A stretch of DNA of 64,000 bases from Ensifer sp. MPMI2T (GCF_004827385.1 NZ_SRXN01000008.1:62001-126000), one strand, 5' to 3'; numbered from the stretch's first letter, positions 42,962 to 52,160 are shown. A program made the numbers and translations. Notes: generated by a model not told the origin, from the letters alone.

Positions 42962-44734
42962 TCACTCCCTGCCCCCTTGTAAAAGGCGCAGCAGGAGGTT
43001 CGCGTAGCGTGACGCGACTGCCTCCAATCGCGGGATCTCCTCGGCGGTGGCTACCGACTTTGCCGAAATCCACAAGCCGAGCTGAAACGCCAGATAGCAA
43101 ACCTCGAGGATCGCCTGCAGATCAGCATTCACGGCGCGCGAACATCCATCGGACACGGCCGCACGCAAATCGGCCGATTGCTGCACCGAAAACTCGAATT
43201 CGACGCTCGCTCCCGCGAGGTCCCAAGCAACATCCTGGCACCCAATCAGATCATGGGCGACGCTATGGTCGAGCGCGTCGGTCTTGAGAAATCCTCGTTC
43301 CCCTCGCGCGAGCCATTCCCAAGGATGCAGCCGGTTATCGGTGTCGACAGGCTGTACGAGGGCCTGCCAGCGCTCAGCGCCGCCGATCAAAATCTTCAGT
43401 CGCCATGCCGCCGCCGCGCCCAATGTCTTTTCGGTATTGACAATCGCCATCTCGCATAATTTCGAAAGCGGCGCCCCGGACGTCACTGGAAGCGGCAGGC
43501 GACGTGCCCGGAAGGCGAGGTAACGGCCAAGATGCTTGATGAACGTGGTCTGGCGGAATTCCGTTGGTGCGAGCGGTCTCGTCGCCTCCAGCCACTTCTC
43601 TACAAGGAAGCCGTGGCACAATCCTGCGACGGGCGGTGTAAAGCCGGCATCCGCGAGAAGGCGCGCCTTGACCAGCTTGCGCTGGCCCACGTGACCAAGC
43701 CCGACAAATTTGACGAGCCATATATCATCGGCGGTGTGGGCGAGGAATTTTCTACGTTCGAATCTCCTGTCGACCGGAGGCCAGGCACCGCGATCACCGC
43801 GAAGTGTTTTCCGCCAGGCGCCGGCGGAAATGTCTTCGAGCGGCCGTTCGAGCGGGCCGACGAGGTCACTGACCCAGGAGGCGAGACAACACGGGGCGGG
43901 GCCCTCAAGGAGGAGATCGTCGAGATCGACCACGTTACGCGCGCTTGCTGCCCAGCGTTTGCGGTGGAAACTGCTGGATTCCGGACCAAGCCCTCCCTTG
44001 TGGCCGGGAAAGAAGTGAACGCGCTTATCGTCGACGCCATGGTCCTCGAGCCAGTCCGCGACGCTTCCAAACGAACTGCCGGAAAGACCTGGCCCCTCGT
44101 CGACAATCGCAAAACGCACCGTCGGATCGCGTAGCAGCCGGTGCGAAAGCCGTGGCGCGACAGCAATGCGCTTCCGGAAAGGTGAGCCCGTCGGCCGAAG
44201 TGTGACCGGCCCGGCGGCACCGATGGCGGCGGCGACCATTGCGGAGAGGCTCGTTCCGATGCTTCGTATGCCGATCACGGTCGTGTTTGCCGCAAGCCCG
44301 GAGCGCATCGCAGCTTCGGCGTAACTTTCCGGATAGAGACCGTAAAAGCTGTAGCCTTCCGCCTCGCTGACGCAAAGTGAACACGGTACCCGCAGGTGAA
44401 CTAGCAGTGCCGTGACACGCGCCGGTACCGCCAGGGGACCCCCCAGTCCCTGACGCCAGGACCGGAGGACGAGCCGTGCCAGGTCGAGGAGAAGGAGGCT
44501 GCCGATGTCGCGCCGCGCGGAGATGTCATCGGCCGTCATTTTTTCGAACTCGACGTCCGACAATCCCTGCACGAGTTCGCCGGCCTTGAGCAGGATCCCG
44601 ACGAGCGCAGCATGTCGTTCGATCCCGGGCGGCTGATGTTCAAGCCCGCGCAACTGTGCGGCGATGGTCGCGCACAAAGCGTCGGCGCGTTCCAAACGCG
44701 TGACGGCACCGAATACAAGCATGACTCCATCCAT
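42962..44734 (-). CDS. uncharacterised 590-residue protein with PRTase-like and kinase-like regions
   Basis: Not assignable to a named family. Residues 150-170 (TVIGIRSIGTSLSAMVAAAI) and 211-222 (VDEGPGLSGSSF) look like the substrate and PRPP loops of phosphoribosyltransferases. Residues about 330-520 resemble a small-molecule kinase: an early Lys strand (IWLVKFVGLG), DTDNRLHPWEWL, and TDALDH...QDVAWDLAGA. No membrane segment or signal peptide is seen. It faces away from the inositol synthase gene and ends near the Gfo/Idh/MocA gene. The start is ATG 44734, or 44722. Function is unknown. Confidence 0.6.
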   Translation of the reverse strand: MDGVMLVFGAVTRLERADALCATIAAQLRGLEHQPPGIERHAALVGILLKAGELVQGLSDVEFEKMTADDISARRDIGSLLLLDLARLVLRSWRQGLGGPLAVPARVTALLVHLRVPCSLCVSEAEGYSFYGLYPESYAEAAMRSGLAANTTVIGIRSIGTSLSAMVAAAIGAAGPVTLRPTGSPFRKRIAVAPRLSHRLLRDPTVRFAIVDEGPGLSGSSFGSVADWLEDHGVDDKRVHFFPGHKGGLGPESSSFHRKRWAASARNVVDLDDLLLEGPAPCCLASWVSDLVGPLERPLEDISAGAWRKTLRGDRGAWPPVDRRFERRKFLAHTADDIWLVKFVGLGHVGQRKLVKARLLADAGFTPPVAGLCHGFLVEKWLEATRPLAPTEFRQTTFIKHLGRYLAFRARRLPLPVTSGAPLSKLCEMAIVNTEKTLGAAAAWRLKILIGGAERWQALVQPVDTDNRLHPWEWLARGERGFLKTDALDHSVAHDLIGCQDVAWDLAGASVEFEFSVQQSADLRAAVSDGCSRAVNADLQAILEVCYLAFQLGLWISAKSVATAEEIPRLEAVASRYANLLLRLLQGGRE

Positions 44735-44800
44735 TGCTTCACGTTTGCCTTCAACGCGCCGCAGCGTGATTTCGATCCACGGCGCGCAAGAATTGGAGAA

Positions 44801-44825
44801 GGAACCATTCCGTCGCGCGCTGGTT
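44801..44825 (+). promoter_or_regulatory. candidate EcfG/RpoE2-type promoter
   Basis: GGAAC (44801-44805), 16 bp and GGTT (44822-44825), 39 bp before the inositol synthase ATG. Confidence 0.6.
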
Positions 44826-44864
44826 TGGCCAGCATTGTAGATACTGCGCAGGAGTAGCGGACTG

Positions 44865-45968
44865 ATGCGATCGACATCAATTCGGGTCGGGCTGGTGGGA
44901 ATCGGGAACTGCGCGTCCTCCCTCGTTCAAGGGCTGACGTTTTATCGTGACGCGAGGGAAGATGAACCCGCTCCAGGGCTGATGCATGTCAAGCTGGGCG
45001 GCTACCACGTCCATGACATCGAAGTCTCCGCTGCTTTTGATGTTGCCGCCGCAAAGGTCGGACGTGACGTGGCAGAAGCCATCTACGCTCCTCCAAACAA
45101 CACTTTCCGCTTCGCCGATGTCGCTGCCAGCGGCATCGTTGTCAATCGCGGCAGAACACTCGACGGCATCGGGCGGTATCTGCGCGAGGAAATCGAGGAA
45201 TCCGGCGCGCCCGAGGCTGATGTCGCGGAGGTTTTGCGGCAGACGGAAACGGACGTCCTGGTCTCCTACCTCCCCGTTGGCTCCGAGGTTGCGACACGCT
45301 GGTATGCGGAGCAGGCGCTTGCCGCCGGCTGCGGTTTTGTCAACTGCATTCCTGTATTCATCGCCTCCGACCGGTCGTGGCAGCGCAGATTCGCCGAGCG
45401 CGGCCTGCCGCTCATTGGCGACGACATAAAGAGCCAGGTCGGGGCAACCATCGTGCACCGGCTGCTCGCTAACCTCTTTCGCGAGCGGGGGGTGCGCATC
45501 GACCGGACCTATCAGCTGAATTTTGGCGGTAATACCGACTTTCTCAACATGCTGGAGCGCGAACGGTTGGAATCGAAGAAGATCTCGAAAACGCAATCGG
45601 TCGTCAGCCAGATGGACATTCCATTGGCCGCCAACGACATTCATGTAGGTCCCAGCGACCACGTGCCTTGGCTTGCCGACCGCAAGTTCGCCTACATCCG
45701 CGTCGAAGGTACGACATTCGGCAACGTCCCCCTCAACGTCGAACTGAAGCTCGAGGTGTGGGATTCACCCAATTCGGCTGGCGTGGTCATCGATGCGATC
45801 CGGTGTGCGAAACTAGCCATCGACCGCGGCATCAGCGGTCCGTTGATTGCCCCGTCGAGTTACTTCATGAAGTCTCCGCCACAGCAATTCACCGATGGCG
45901 AGGCGCGCAGGCGGCTGGAGGAGTTTATCGACGGAGATACCGACGCACTCCTGGGGGCGGCAGAGTGA
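44865..45968 (+). CDS. ino1: myo-inositol-1-phosphate synthase
   Basis: A 367-residue protein of the bacterial inositol-3-phosphate synthase type, converting glucose-6-phosphate to inositol phosphate with NAD. The NAD motif is [20 protein letters not shown], and the conserved segments [47 protein letters not shown] and [12 protein letters not shown] follow in order. It resembles the actinobacterial/thermophile type, about 360 residues, rather than the 530-residue eukaryotic form. Its stop overlaps the GTG of the phosphatase gene, suggesting a two-step route to free inositol. Confidence 0.94.
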   Translation: MRSTSIRVGLVGIGNCASSLVQGLTFYRDAREDEPAPGLMHVKLGGYHVHDIEVSAAFDVAAAKVGRDVAEAIYAPPNNTFRFADVAASGIVVNRGRTLDGIGRYLREEIEESGAPEADVAEVLRQTETDVLVSYLPVGSEVATRWYAEQALAAGCGFVNCIPVFIASDRSWQRRFAERGLPLIGDDIKSQVGATIVHRLLANLFRERGVRIDRTYQLNFGGNTDFLNMLERERLESKKISKTQSVVSQMDIPLAANDIHVGPSDHVPWLADRKFAYIRVEGTTFGNVPLNVELKLEVWDSPNSAGVVIDAIRCAKLAIDRGISGPLIAPSSYFMKSPPQQFTDGEARRRLEEFIDGDTDALLGAAE

Positions 45969-46573
45969 CGACCACGTTTCTGCTGGTGCGGCACGCTGCG
46001 CACGACAACGTTGGCAGCTTTCTTGCGGGACGATCGGCCGACGTTCCGCTCGGCAGCGCCGGCCGCGAACAGGCCACGCGCCTGGCAGCGCGTCTCGCGC
46101 GCGAGGACATCACCGCCGTCTATGCCAGCCCTCGCAAACGCACGCAAGAGACGGCCGCGGCCATCGCTGCCGCCTCGGGTGTGGGCGAGGTTAAGACAGT
46201 CGATGCGCTGGACGAGGTCGACTTCGGCATTTGGTCAGGCAAGACCTTCGAGGTCCTCAACTCGGACCCGCTCTGGCGCCAATGGAATTGCACACGGAGC
46301 TTGGTGCGCGCCCCTGGCGGTGAGACGATGCTGGACGTCCAGCAACGGATCATGGCGCTTGTCGAAAGGCTGTGCCCACAGAGCGGCGACGGGAAGGTCG
46401 TATTCGTGAGCCACGCCGACGTCATCAAGGCCTTGATCTGCCAAGTGCTCGGCGTATCGACTGACGCATGGGCGCGCTTCGATATCGCACCCGCCTCCGT
46501 CTCCGCCGTGGCGGCAGGTGTTTGGGGCGCGAAGGTCCTGCAATTGAACGAAACCCAGGACACGACACGATGA
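45965..46573 (+). CDS. histidine phosphatase family protein
   Basis: A 202-residue phosphatase of the histidine (phosphoglycerate mutase-like) superfamily. The phosphohistidine motif is [10 protein letters not shown] (RHA in place of RHG), and the second catalytic His is in [11 protein letters not shown]; the DEVDFG segment provides the acid. Translation starts at GTG 45965, overlapping the synthase stop by 4 bp. It may dephosphorylate inositol-1-phosphate made by the upstream enzyme, a job usually done by IMPase-type proteins. This is inferred from coupling alone. Confidence 0.85.
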   Translation: MTTTFLLVRHAAHDNVGSFLAGRSADVPLGSAGREQATRLAARLAREDITAVYASPRKRTQETAAAIAAASGVGEVKTVDALDEVDFGIWSGKTFEVLNSDPLWRQWNCTRSLVRAPGGETMLDVQQRIMALVERLCPQSGDGKVVFVSHADVIKALICQVLGVSTDAWARFDIAPASVSAVAAGVWGAKVLQLNETQDTTR

Positions 46574-46601
46574 TGCAACGGAAGAAGCATGGAGGGCACT
46601 C

Positions 46602-47573
46602 ATGATAGAAGCGGCCATGATCTGGAACGAGCCCAACAACAAGTCACATTGGGATCCGGAGATCGATCCGGACTGGAGTCGCTTTGCACATATGGCCAAG
46701 CTTGCCGCCGATGCGATCCGAGACATCAATCCCGACCTCAGGCGGGTGCTTGGCGGAATTTCGCCGATCGATCCAGATTTCATGGATCTAATGAAGTCCT
46801 ATGGCGTCCTCGACCACATCGATGCCGTGGCGGCGCATGGCTTTCCGCTGGACTGGAACCTTTGGCAAATCGACGAATGGCCACGGAAGGTCGAGGAATT
46901 GCGTGCCGTGACCGACCTGCCGATATGGATCAGTGAGGTTGGCGTTTCGACCTTCGGCGCCGAGGAGGTGCAGCTTTGGGGACTGCGGAGGACGGCTGCG
47001 TTGCTCAAAGGCAAGGTCGAGCGGATCCAGTGGTACAGCCTCTACGACCTGCCGCGCGCTTGGGGCGCGACCACGCGACACAAGGAGGCCGAGGGCTCGT
47101 CCTATTACCGCCATTTCCACATGGGTCTCTTGCGCGAGGACGGTATGCCCAAACTGGCACTTCAAGAGTTTGCCCGGCACACGCCTGAGATCGGACTCGT
47201 GCAATGGTTCCATTTCGAGGATCCCCGGCTTGACGACGCCGTTTCATGGATGAAGCGCCTCGGCGTCACGCACCTGCGCACCGGCCTATCCTGGGCCGAC
47301 CGCTTCCAGCCTAACGCGCTGGCCTGGTTCGATCGCCAAATGGCAGCCCTCGAAGAATTCGATGTCACAATCACGTTCTGCTTTACCCCCGAGCACCGGG
47401 GCATGGCGCCGCACCATACAAGCGCGCCGATCGTGCCGGAGGAATTTGCCGATTTCTGCGCGGAGATGACGGCGCGTTATGCGCCCGGTTCATCATCGTT
47501 CGATGTCTTGCCCGAGTCGGCCGTTTCCGGGCAGATGCGGGAGACAAGTTTCCCGATCCAGCCCCGCGAATAG
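46602..47573 (+). CDS. GH-A clan glycosidase-like protein (beta-xylosidase-like)
   Basis: A 323-residue protein that opens with MIEAAMIWNEPNNKSHWDPE, the acid/base motif (NEP) normally found at barrel strand 4, at residues 8-11. WISEVGVSTFG supplies the nucleophile Glu. The later half (DDAVSWMKRLGVTHLRTGLS and TITFCFTPEHRGMAP) looks like strands 1-3 of the same barrel. No signal peptide. The last 30 residues overlap the convergent FrhB-like gene. It ends the inositol synthase unit. Confidence 0.65.
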   Translation: MIEAAMIWNEPNNKSHWDPEIDPDWSRFAHMAKLAADAIRDINPDLRRVLGGISPIDPDFMDLMKSYGVLDHIDAVAAHGFPLDWNLWQIDEWPRKVEELRAVTDLPIWISEVGVSTFGAEEVQLWGLRRTAALLKGKVERIQWYSLYDLPRAWGATTRHKEAEGSSYYRHFHMGLLREDGMPKLALQEFARHTPEIGLVQWFHFEDPRLDDAVSWMKRLGVTHLRTGLSWADRFQPNALAWFDRQMAALEEFDVTITFCFTPEHRGMAPHHTSAPIVPEEFADFCAEMTARYAPGSSSFDVLPESAVSGQMRETSFPIQPRE

Positions 47574-48907
47574 GTCACTCCCTGATAAAAGGCGAGCATC
47601 GTCGAGGCCCAGCGAATATAGATCGCCGGCCAATGCAATATCCTGGCAAGTCGAAACACGCGGTGGCTTTGTGCACTGACCAAGCGGCGCAACCAGTAGA
47701 TCGCCATCCGCCGGGCATCGAGCCCGGCTCTCTGCGGGGCGATACGCTTTTTCGGCGTGACACCCGGACGCTGCCGGTTCAGGCGAAAGGCGAGACCTTC
47801 GCGTCTCTGCCTGAAGCCGGCAGCCTGTGTTCTGACCACGAATGCGCTGTCGACCTCCTGCAACTCGAGCCGCCCTTGATTACGGGCGCGATCGACGAGA
47901 TCTCGGAGCAGAGGAGAGCGAACGACGACAACATTGGTACCACGACCGTCGGACGCGTAGGGTTCTACCCAGGCGTCGCCAAACGAGATGTCGGCGGTTT
48001 CGGCAACGACGTCATCGCAGAAATTGCATGCGGCGTTCTGGAAGAAGCCCGCCCCCCAGTCTCCGTCGGCTAGATGCCACCAGTCCTTGCTCCGGGTGTT
48101 TCCATCCTTCAGGACGAGGTGCGCCGTGTACCAGTTCGCTGGCCTCCCAGTGCCCTTCAGCCTGAAATCGATATCCGCGACAGCTTCGATTCTTTCCCCC
48201 AGCTGCCAGGCGATGCTCTCGACGAAGCGAGCGCTCTTCATGTGTCCGCAGAAGAGCCCGAGCGTGAAGGTAAGACGCTCGCGCAGTAGCGGATCCTGCA
48301 GGCACAAAAGATGCAGGGCTTTGATGAAGCAGGGGATTCCGACGATTGCGTAGCGACCGGGGCGACGTCTCATTTCATCGATGACTGCGGAGAGCTCCAC
48401 CGGGTAGTAGCGTGACTTCGCGCCCGCGCGTATGTCCTCCGGGGTCCGCGATATGCGATAGTGAAACAGGGGCCCGGAGCCCTCGCATCGCGGAACCACA
48501 TGCGCGACGCCGTCAACAAGGTTTTCTTCCAGAAGCGAGGCCGCCGTCCAGCTTGCCATACCGCCGGAACTGCCGTCGGTCCGAAAGCTGCATTCGCGGA
48601 CGTATCCCACATAGGCGGCCTCGAAGCGCCCAATGCGCGGATCGCGATATCTTGCCGATGCGAACCGCTCTCGAGCGATGTCGTCTTCGTTCCAGGCATA
48701 GGGCGAAAACGGGCACAACTCGGCGAAGCTGCGCGGATGTCGGGATGCCGTCGGTTTGAACTGGCCATAACGATCCAGCCGCATCGCAGCGGCGCCGGCG
48801 GCAGATTGCGCCATACAGGCGCCGCAGCCTATGCATAGCCCCGATGCATCCATCTGTCCCGGCGTGAGCGAGGTGCGATCGCATGGCGTGCGGCGTTTAG
48901 AGGACAT
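47477..48907 (-). CDS. FrhB-like (coenzyme F420 hydrogenase beta family) protein
   Basis: A 476-residue protein with an N-terminal iron-sulfur motif (LCIGCGACMAQS, then AELCPFSP) and the FrhB core: SGGMASWTAASLLEENLVDG, GIPCFIKALHLLCLQDPLLR, LGLFCGHMKSARFVESIAWQ, CNFCDDVVAETADISFGDAW. The C-terminus adds basic and hydrophobic helices. FrhB-like proteins paired with pyruvyltransferase-like proteins are frequent in polysaccharide gene clusters, where they are thought to act in redox or sugar modification rather than with F420. It overlaps the pyruvyltransferase gene by 11 bp. Confidence 0.87.
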   Translation of the reverse strand: MSSKRRTPCDRTSLTPGQMDASGLCIGCGACMAQSAAGAAAMRLDRYGQFKPTASRHPRSFAELCPFSPYAWNEDDIARERFASARYRDPRIGRFEAAYVGYVRECSFRTDGSSGGMASWTAASLLEENLVDGVAHVVPRCEGSGPLFHYRISRTPEDIRAGAKSRYYPVELSAVIDEMRRRPGRYAIVGIPCFIKALHLLCLQDPLLRERLTFTLGLFCGHMKSARFVESIAWQLGERIEAVADIDFRLKGTGRPANWYTAHLVLKDGNTRSKDWWHLADGDWGAGFFQNAACNFCDDVVAETADISFGDAWVEPYASDGRGTNVVVVRSPLLRDLVDRARNQGRLELQEVDSAFVVRTQAAGFRQRREGLAFRLNRQRPGVTPKKRIAPQRAGLDARRMAIYWLRRLVSAQSHRVFRLARILHWPAIYIRWASTMLAFYQGVTYSRGWIGKLVSRICPETADSGKTSNDDEPGA

Positions 48908-49958
48908 CGGTTAGATAGTTCCGCGATTGGCGGCGCAGTTCCGCAATTCGGTCAGCGATGGCTTTGTCCGGGATCTCGTCAAGAATGGCGTCGTAGCCCG
49001 CTTGAGACGTCTTCTGGGACACCACGTGTCGTTGCGCACCGACCAAGTGCGCGAGGTCGCGAATCTTGTTGGAACGGTAGTCAGACAGGGCGCAGGCAAA
49101 CGGTTTGGCGTTAAGAAGTGCGAATACGCAGCCGTGGAAGAAGTTCGTGACGACAGCCTCGGCTTCGGCGATGAAGCCGGCGAACTCGTAGGGACCGCCA
49201 TCGAGCCACTGTTCGTCCGCCCACTCGTTGCGATAGCCTATGCTGACGAGACGGAGCGAGCGCGATGCTGCCCAACGGCGAGCCTCCTGTTGAAACCAGG
49301 ACGGAAAAGAGTGCCCGTAGATGGCAATATAGGTGCGGGGATCGAAAACGTTTCGACCAGTCGTGATGGTCTCGGGAAATTGCAGGCACGGATCGAGAAC
49401 GAGTGCAGCCTTACGTCCAAGCGCCCTTTCGATAATCGTCCTCGAGTTCTCGTCGCGCACGGAAATGGCATGAAATCTCCGCAATTTATCCGCCCAGAAG
49501 CTCTCAAGCCCGTTGGCAGCGGGATGACTTCCGAAGGTTGCTGCGTAGGAAACAATCCTCTTTGCAGATAGCCCTTCCCCATAGAAGAGCGGAACACCGC
49601 CGTACCAGGGGTGGCGAAAGTTCCAGACTTCGTCGCTGCCGACGACGATTAGATCGCAATCTTCCGGGGCGAACGGCTCATCAAGCGCAAACGCTGAGCT
49701 GAGCGGAAATGATGCAAACGCTCTTAGGAACTTCCTGATCTTCAAGGCGTAAAGCGAGATGTCCGGTCGAGCAGTCCTTGCGGGCAGCAGCGGCTGTAGC
49801 GCGCACCGCCACTCGGCGCGACTGACCCGCTCGGAACGATGGTCGAGTACGACAGGTTTGGCGCCCAGAGAGCGAAGACCTTGCACGAGACAGAGTGCCT
49901 GCCAAAACGACCCATAGTTGATGCAGCTGTGAAATGTCAGGACTCCAAGCTTTGCCAA
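48897..49958 (-). CDS. polysaccharide pyruvyl transferase family protein
   Basis: A 353-residue protein with the family pattern: GVLTFHSCINYGSFWQALCL at the N-terminus, LIVVGSDEVWNF in the middle, SVRDENSRTIIERALG and VVTNFFHGCVFALLNAKPFA near the C-terminus. Such enzymes transfer pyruvate from PEP to a sugar, or a similar group. The stop lies within the start of the FrhB-like gene, so both are one unit. A CGAAC-N16-GGTT sequence lies about 25-50 bp upstream, a weak version of the stress promoter. Confidence 0.9.
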   Translation of the reverse strand: MAKLGVLTFHSCINYGSFWQALCLVQGLRSLGAKPVVLDHRSERVSRAEWRCALQPLLPARTARPDISLYALKIRKFLRAFASFPLSSAFALDEPFAPEDCDLIVVGSDEVWNFRHPWYGGVPLFYGEGLSAKRIVSYAATFGSHPAANGLESFWADKLRRFHAISVRDENSRTIIERALGRKAALVLDPCLQFPETITTGRNVFDPRTYIAIYGHSFPSWFQQEARRWAASRSLRLVSIGYRNEWADEQWLDGGPYEFAGFIAEAEAVVTNFFHGCVFALLNAKPFACALSDYRSNKIRDLAHLVGAQRHVVSQKTSQAGYDAILDEIPDKAIADRIAELRRQSRNYLTDVL

Positions 49959-50056
49959 TGGCGTCTACCTCTTGGTTCATCTAACCAGCCCCGCCGAGGG
50001 AGGTTCGACCGCAATCGCCGGTGCGTGGACCTCAGGGCGATGGGCCTCGGCCCAGT

Positions 50057-50332
50057 TCAGTCGAAGATCGTGCCCTTGGCACCCTCATATTCCCGGGCAA
50101 GCGTTTCAATCGCCGCCGATGCCTCATCGAAGCTCCAGCCCGCCTCTTCCGCTCTATGGGCGAGCGCGAGCAGCTCGTCCGTCATCTCCCCGCCGATTGC
50201 CGCAACAATGCTGTCCTGAGAGGTTGCAGCCAGATCGGAGACGGCTGGCCTGAGCGCTGCAATGCAGTCTGTCTGGCGTCCCGGGTAGTCGGAAGTTTGC
50301 CGAGGCCGGGAAATCGCTTGTGAGTCCTCCAT
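50057..50332 (-). CDS. small hypothetical protein
   Basis: A 91-residue product from ATG 50332 with GGAG six bases upstream; an ATG four codons earlier (50344) is possible. The first 30 residues are polar and probably disordered; the rest is mostly helical and Ala/Glu rich (DELLALAHRAEEAGWSFDEA). No motif or membrane segment is seen. A GGAAC-N17-GGTT sequence lies about 95 bp upstream (near 50443). The longer open frame before it is not supported. Confidence 0.6.
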   Translation of the reverse strand: MEDSQAISRPRQTSDYPGRQTDCIAALRPAVSDLAATSQDSIVAAIGGEMTDELLALAHRAEEAGWSFDEASAAIETLAREYEGAKGTIFD

Positions 50333-50524
50333 CACGTTCTCCATTGCTGTTGGTATTCGATAGCAGTTGCGGGCAGAAACCGTCGAGTTCTCCATCGATC
50401 GGGACATGGGAACGAACGACAAACCGACGCGTGGGATGCTTGGTTCCCAAGAAAGATCTCGGCGGGGCGAAAACTGCTGTCTTGGCTTGCACGGCAGACC
50501 AAGCGGCGTCATGGGAGTTGTCGC

Positions 50525-50842
50525 CAAGGCCGTCGATCGTCGCCATTGGCAAAACCTCGCGGTGCACTTCGCGGCATTGCCCCCGCCGCAAGGAACAGCA
50601 GACGCTGCGACAGCGCTTGTCGATGCAGGAAAGGAATTTGCAGCAGAGGGAGACCCGTTACGTCGTATTCCCGCCTGCCTGGCCTGCCACGGGAGCCGAG
50701 ATCGCATCGGCATTTCCATCGCTCGCCGGGCAACCGGCTCCCTATGTCGAGCAACAACTCCGTCTTTCCGCGATGGACGGCGCGGGGAACCGGATATGGC
50801 CGCTTGATGCGGGAGGTCGCAAGAAAGCTTTCCGACGCATAG
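50525..50842 (+). pseudogene. c-type cytochrome remnant
   Basis: Three frames together read as the second half of a two-heme cytochrome c4-like protein: NLAVHFAALPPPQGTADAAT then CLACHG (a CxxCH heme site at 50676-50690) in frame 1, SLAGQPAPYVEQQLRLSAMD in frame 2, and YGRLMREVARKLSDA in frame 3. At least two frameshifts separate them and the N-terminal heme domain is missing. No intact copy or maturation gene is nearby, so it is a decayed gene. Confidence 0.8.
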
Positions 50843-51132
50843 TTCGCGACGGCTGACTTGCGGCCGGCACGTTCCATCGAATCCGCAAGGGCGGACAGGT
50901 CTGCCGGCAGGCGGTCCCGAATCGTGGGTAAGATGGCACCGAGGATATGCCATGCAACCTGGCGATCCGGCCCTTGCTGTTTCATGATGTCGTCCAACCG
51001 TGTATTGGCAACCCGGAGTGTCTTGTCGAAGACAGCGACACCGGAAGCGCCCATGATTTTTCCTCCTGTGTCTTCACGAGGGTCCAACCGCCATTGCTTT
51101 CTGACCGTTCCGCAGCGGACTGCGATGAATCG

Positions 51133-51157
51133 GGAACATTGTTGGACGGGAACGGTT
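51133..51157 (+). promoter_or_regulatory. candidate EcfG/RpoE2-type promoter
   Basis: GGAAC (51133-51137), 16 bp and GGTT (51154-51157), 35 bp before the ATG at 51193. Confidence 0.55.
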
Positions 51158-51192
51158 CAGAGATTCCGGCTTACCGAGCGAGGAACCTGTGA

Positions 51193-51480
51193 ATGGACGC
51201 CGGCACGGAATTCAGCAAGAAAACATTCTACGAAGAATGCGCCCGCATCCTTGGTGCGGAACATTCCTACAAACCTTGGCCGTACGGCAGGATCACGCGC
51301 TGGAACAACCGCGCGGCCGGCAACGGCCGCTTTCCCGGGTATGGCCTAATCCGGGTGTTCGGACCTCACCACATCCAGGTAGCGCTGCGCCGGCCGACCG
51401 AACTCAACCTTCTGTGCCGTTCCGCGGAAGAAGCCTTTGCAGCGTTGCGAACGGCACGCCTGAGCGAGCAGCGGTCATGA
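51193..51480 (+). CDS. small hypothetical protein
   Basis: A 95-residue protein with GAGGAA before the ATG. It is rich in aromatic and basic residues in the middle (HSYKPWPYGRITRWNNRAAG) and ends with a helical, Ala-rich segment. A stress-type promoter lies 35 bp upstream. No family is recognised; the next small gene on the same strand follows after 59 bp and may share its transcript. Confidence 0.65.
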   Translation: MDAGTEFSKKTFYEECARILGAEHSYKPWPYGRITRWNNRAAGNGRFPGYGLIRVFGPHHIQVALRRPTELNLLCRSAEEAFAALRTARLSEQRS

Positions 51481-51539
51481 TCTCCGCGGCCCTGAACCTT
51501 CCGGCATTGCGCCGGTTGGTACCTTCACGGAGGTAGACC

Positions 51540-52025
51540 ATGACTGGACGGAAATTCTCCAAATACATCGAGGACTGGCCCGAGGAATCCCGCGAGGCGG
51601 CGCAGCTTGTCATCGATCAGCACGGTGAACCAAACGAAGCTACGGGCAGCCAGCTGGTGTGGCATCGGCCTGGGCCTTGGAAGCGGATCGTCGCGTCGAA
51701 GATATTCTACGAGCACAACTTTCCTGCTCCCCACAACGGCTCCGTGGAATCGGTCATCGACTACCGCGTTCCCCCGGAGAAATTTTCCGAGTTGGCCGCG
51801 TTCGACGGCAGTGTGATCGTCGAACGCACGGCGGGCGAAGTCTCGGCGCGATGCCACGACGAACAGGGAACGATAGCCGAGCCGCTCCGGCGTGCGAGCC
51901 GGATACTTTCGACCACTGGCTGCGGTCGCGAGCCGCCTCAAACGCGGCGACGGCGTCCTGGAGTCGAAAGATGCCGATCAACTCATCGCGGCGCACAAGG
52001 TGAGCGGGCAAGCGCAAACGGTTGA
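51540..52025 (+). CDS. conserved hypothetical protein, C-terminus probably altered
   Basis: The first 104 residues (FSKYIEDWPEESREAAQLVI through VIVERTAGEVSARCHDE) look like a well-folded, conserved rhizobial protein. After about residue 105 the frame becomes strongly Arg-rich (REPPQTRRRRPGVERCRS) and loses the expected composition, which suggests a frameshift that replaced the true C-terminus. GGAGG lies 6 bp before the ATG. No enzyme motif is visible. It is best read as a partly disrupted gene. Confidence 0.6.
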   Translation: MTGRKFSKYIEDWPEESREAAQLVIDQHGEPNEATGSQLVWHRPGPWKRIVASKIFYEHNFPAPHNGSVESVIDYRVPPEKFSELAAFDGSVIVERTAGEVSARCHDEQGTIAEPLRRASRILSTTGCGREPPQTRRRRPGVERCRSTHRGAQGERASANG

Positions 52026-52094
52026 GCGGCGGGCGCTTGCCACATGCCACCGTCTTGCGCCTGCCCGTCGCGCCACTCCTATTCCCACGCACAA

Positions 52095-52119
52095 GGAACT
52101 TGGGCTCCCGACCGCCGTT
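52095..52119 (+). promoter_or_regulatory. EcfG/RpoE2-type general-stress promoter
   Basis: GGAAC (52095-52099), exactly 16 bp and CGTT (52116-52119) match the EcfG consensus completely, 41 bp before the membrane-anchored stress gene. Confidence 0.8.
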
Positions 52120-52160
52120 TCCATGGTATGAGAATTGGAAACTACAAAGAGGATCAGGTC

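Noticed and set aside
49983..50007. CGAAC-N16-GGTT site before the pyruvyltransferase gene
   Set aside because: The -35 box has a mismatch in its first base; too weak to call separately.
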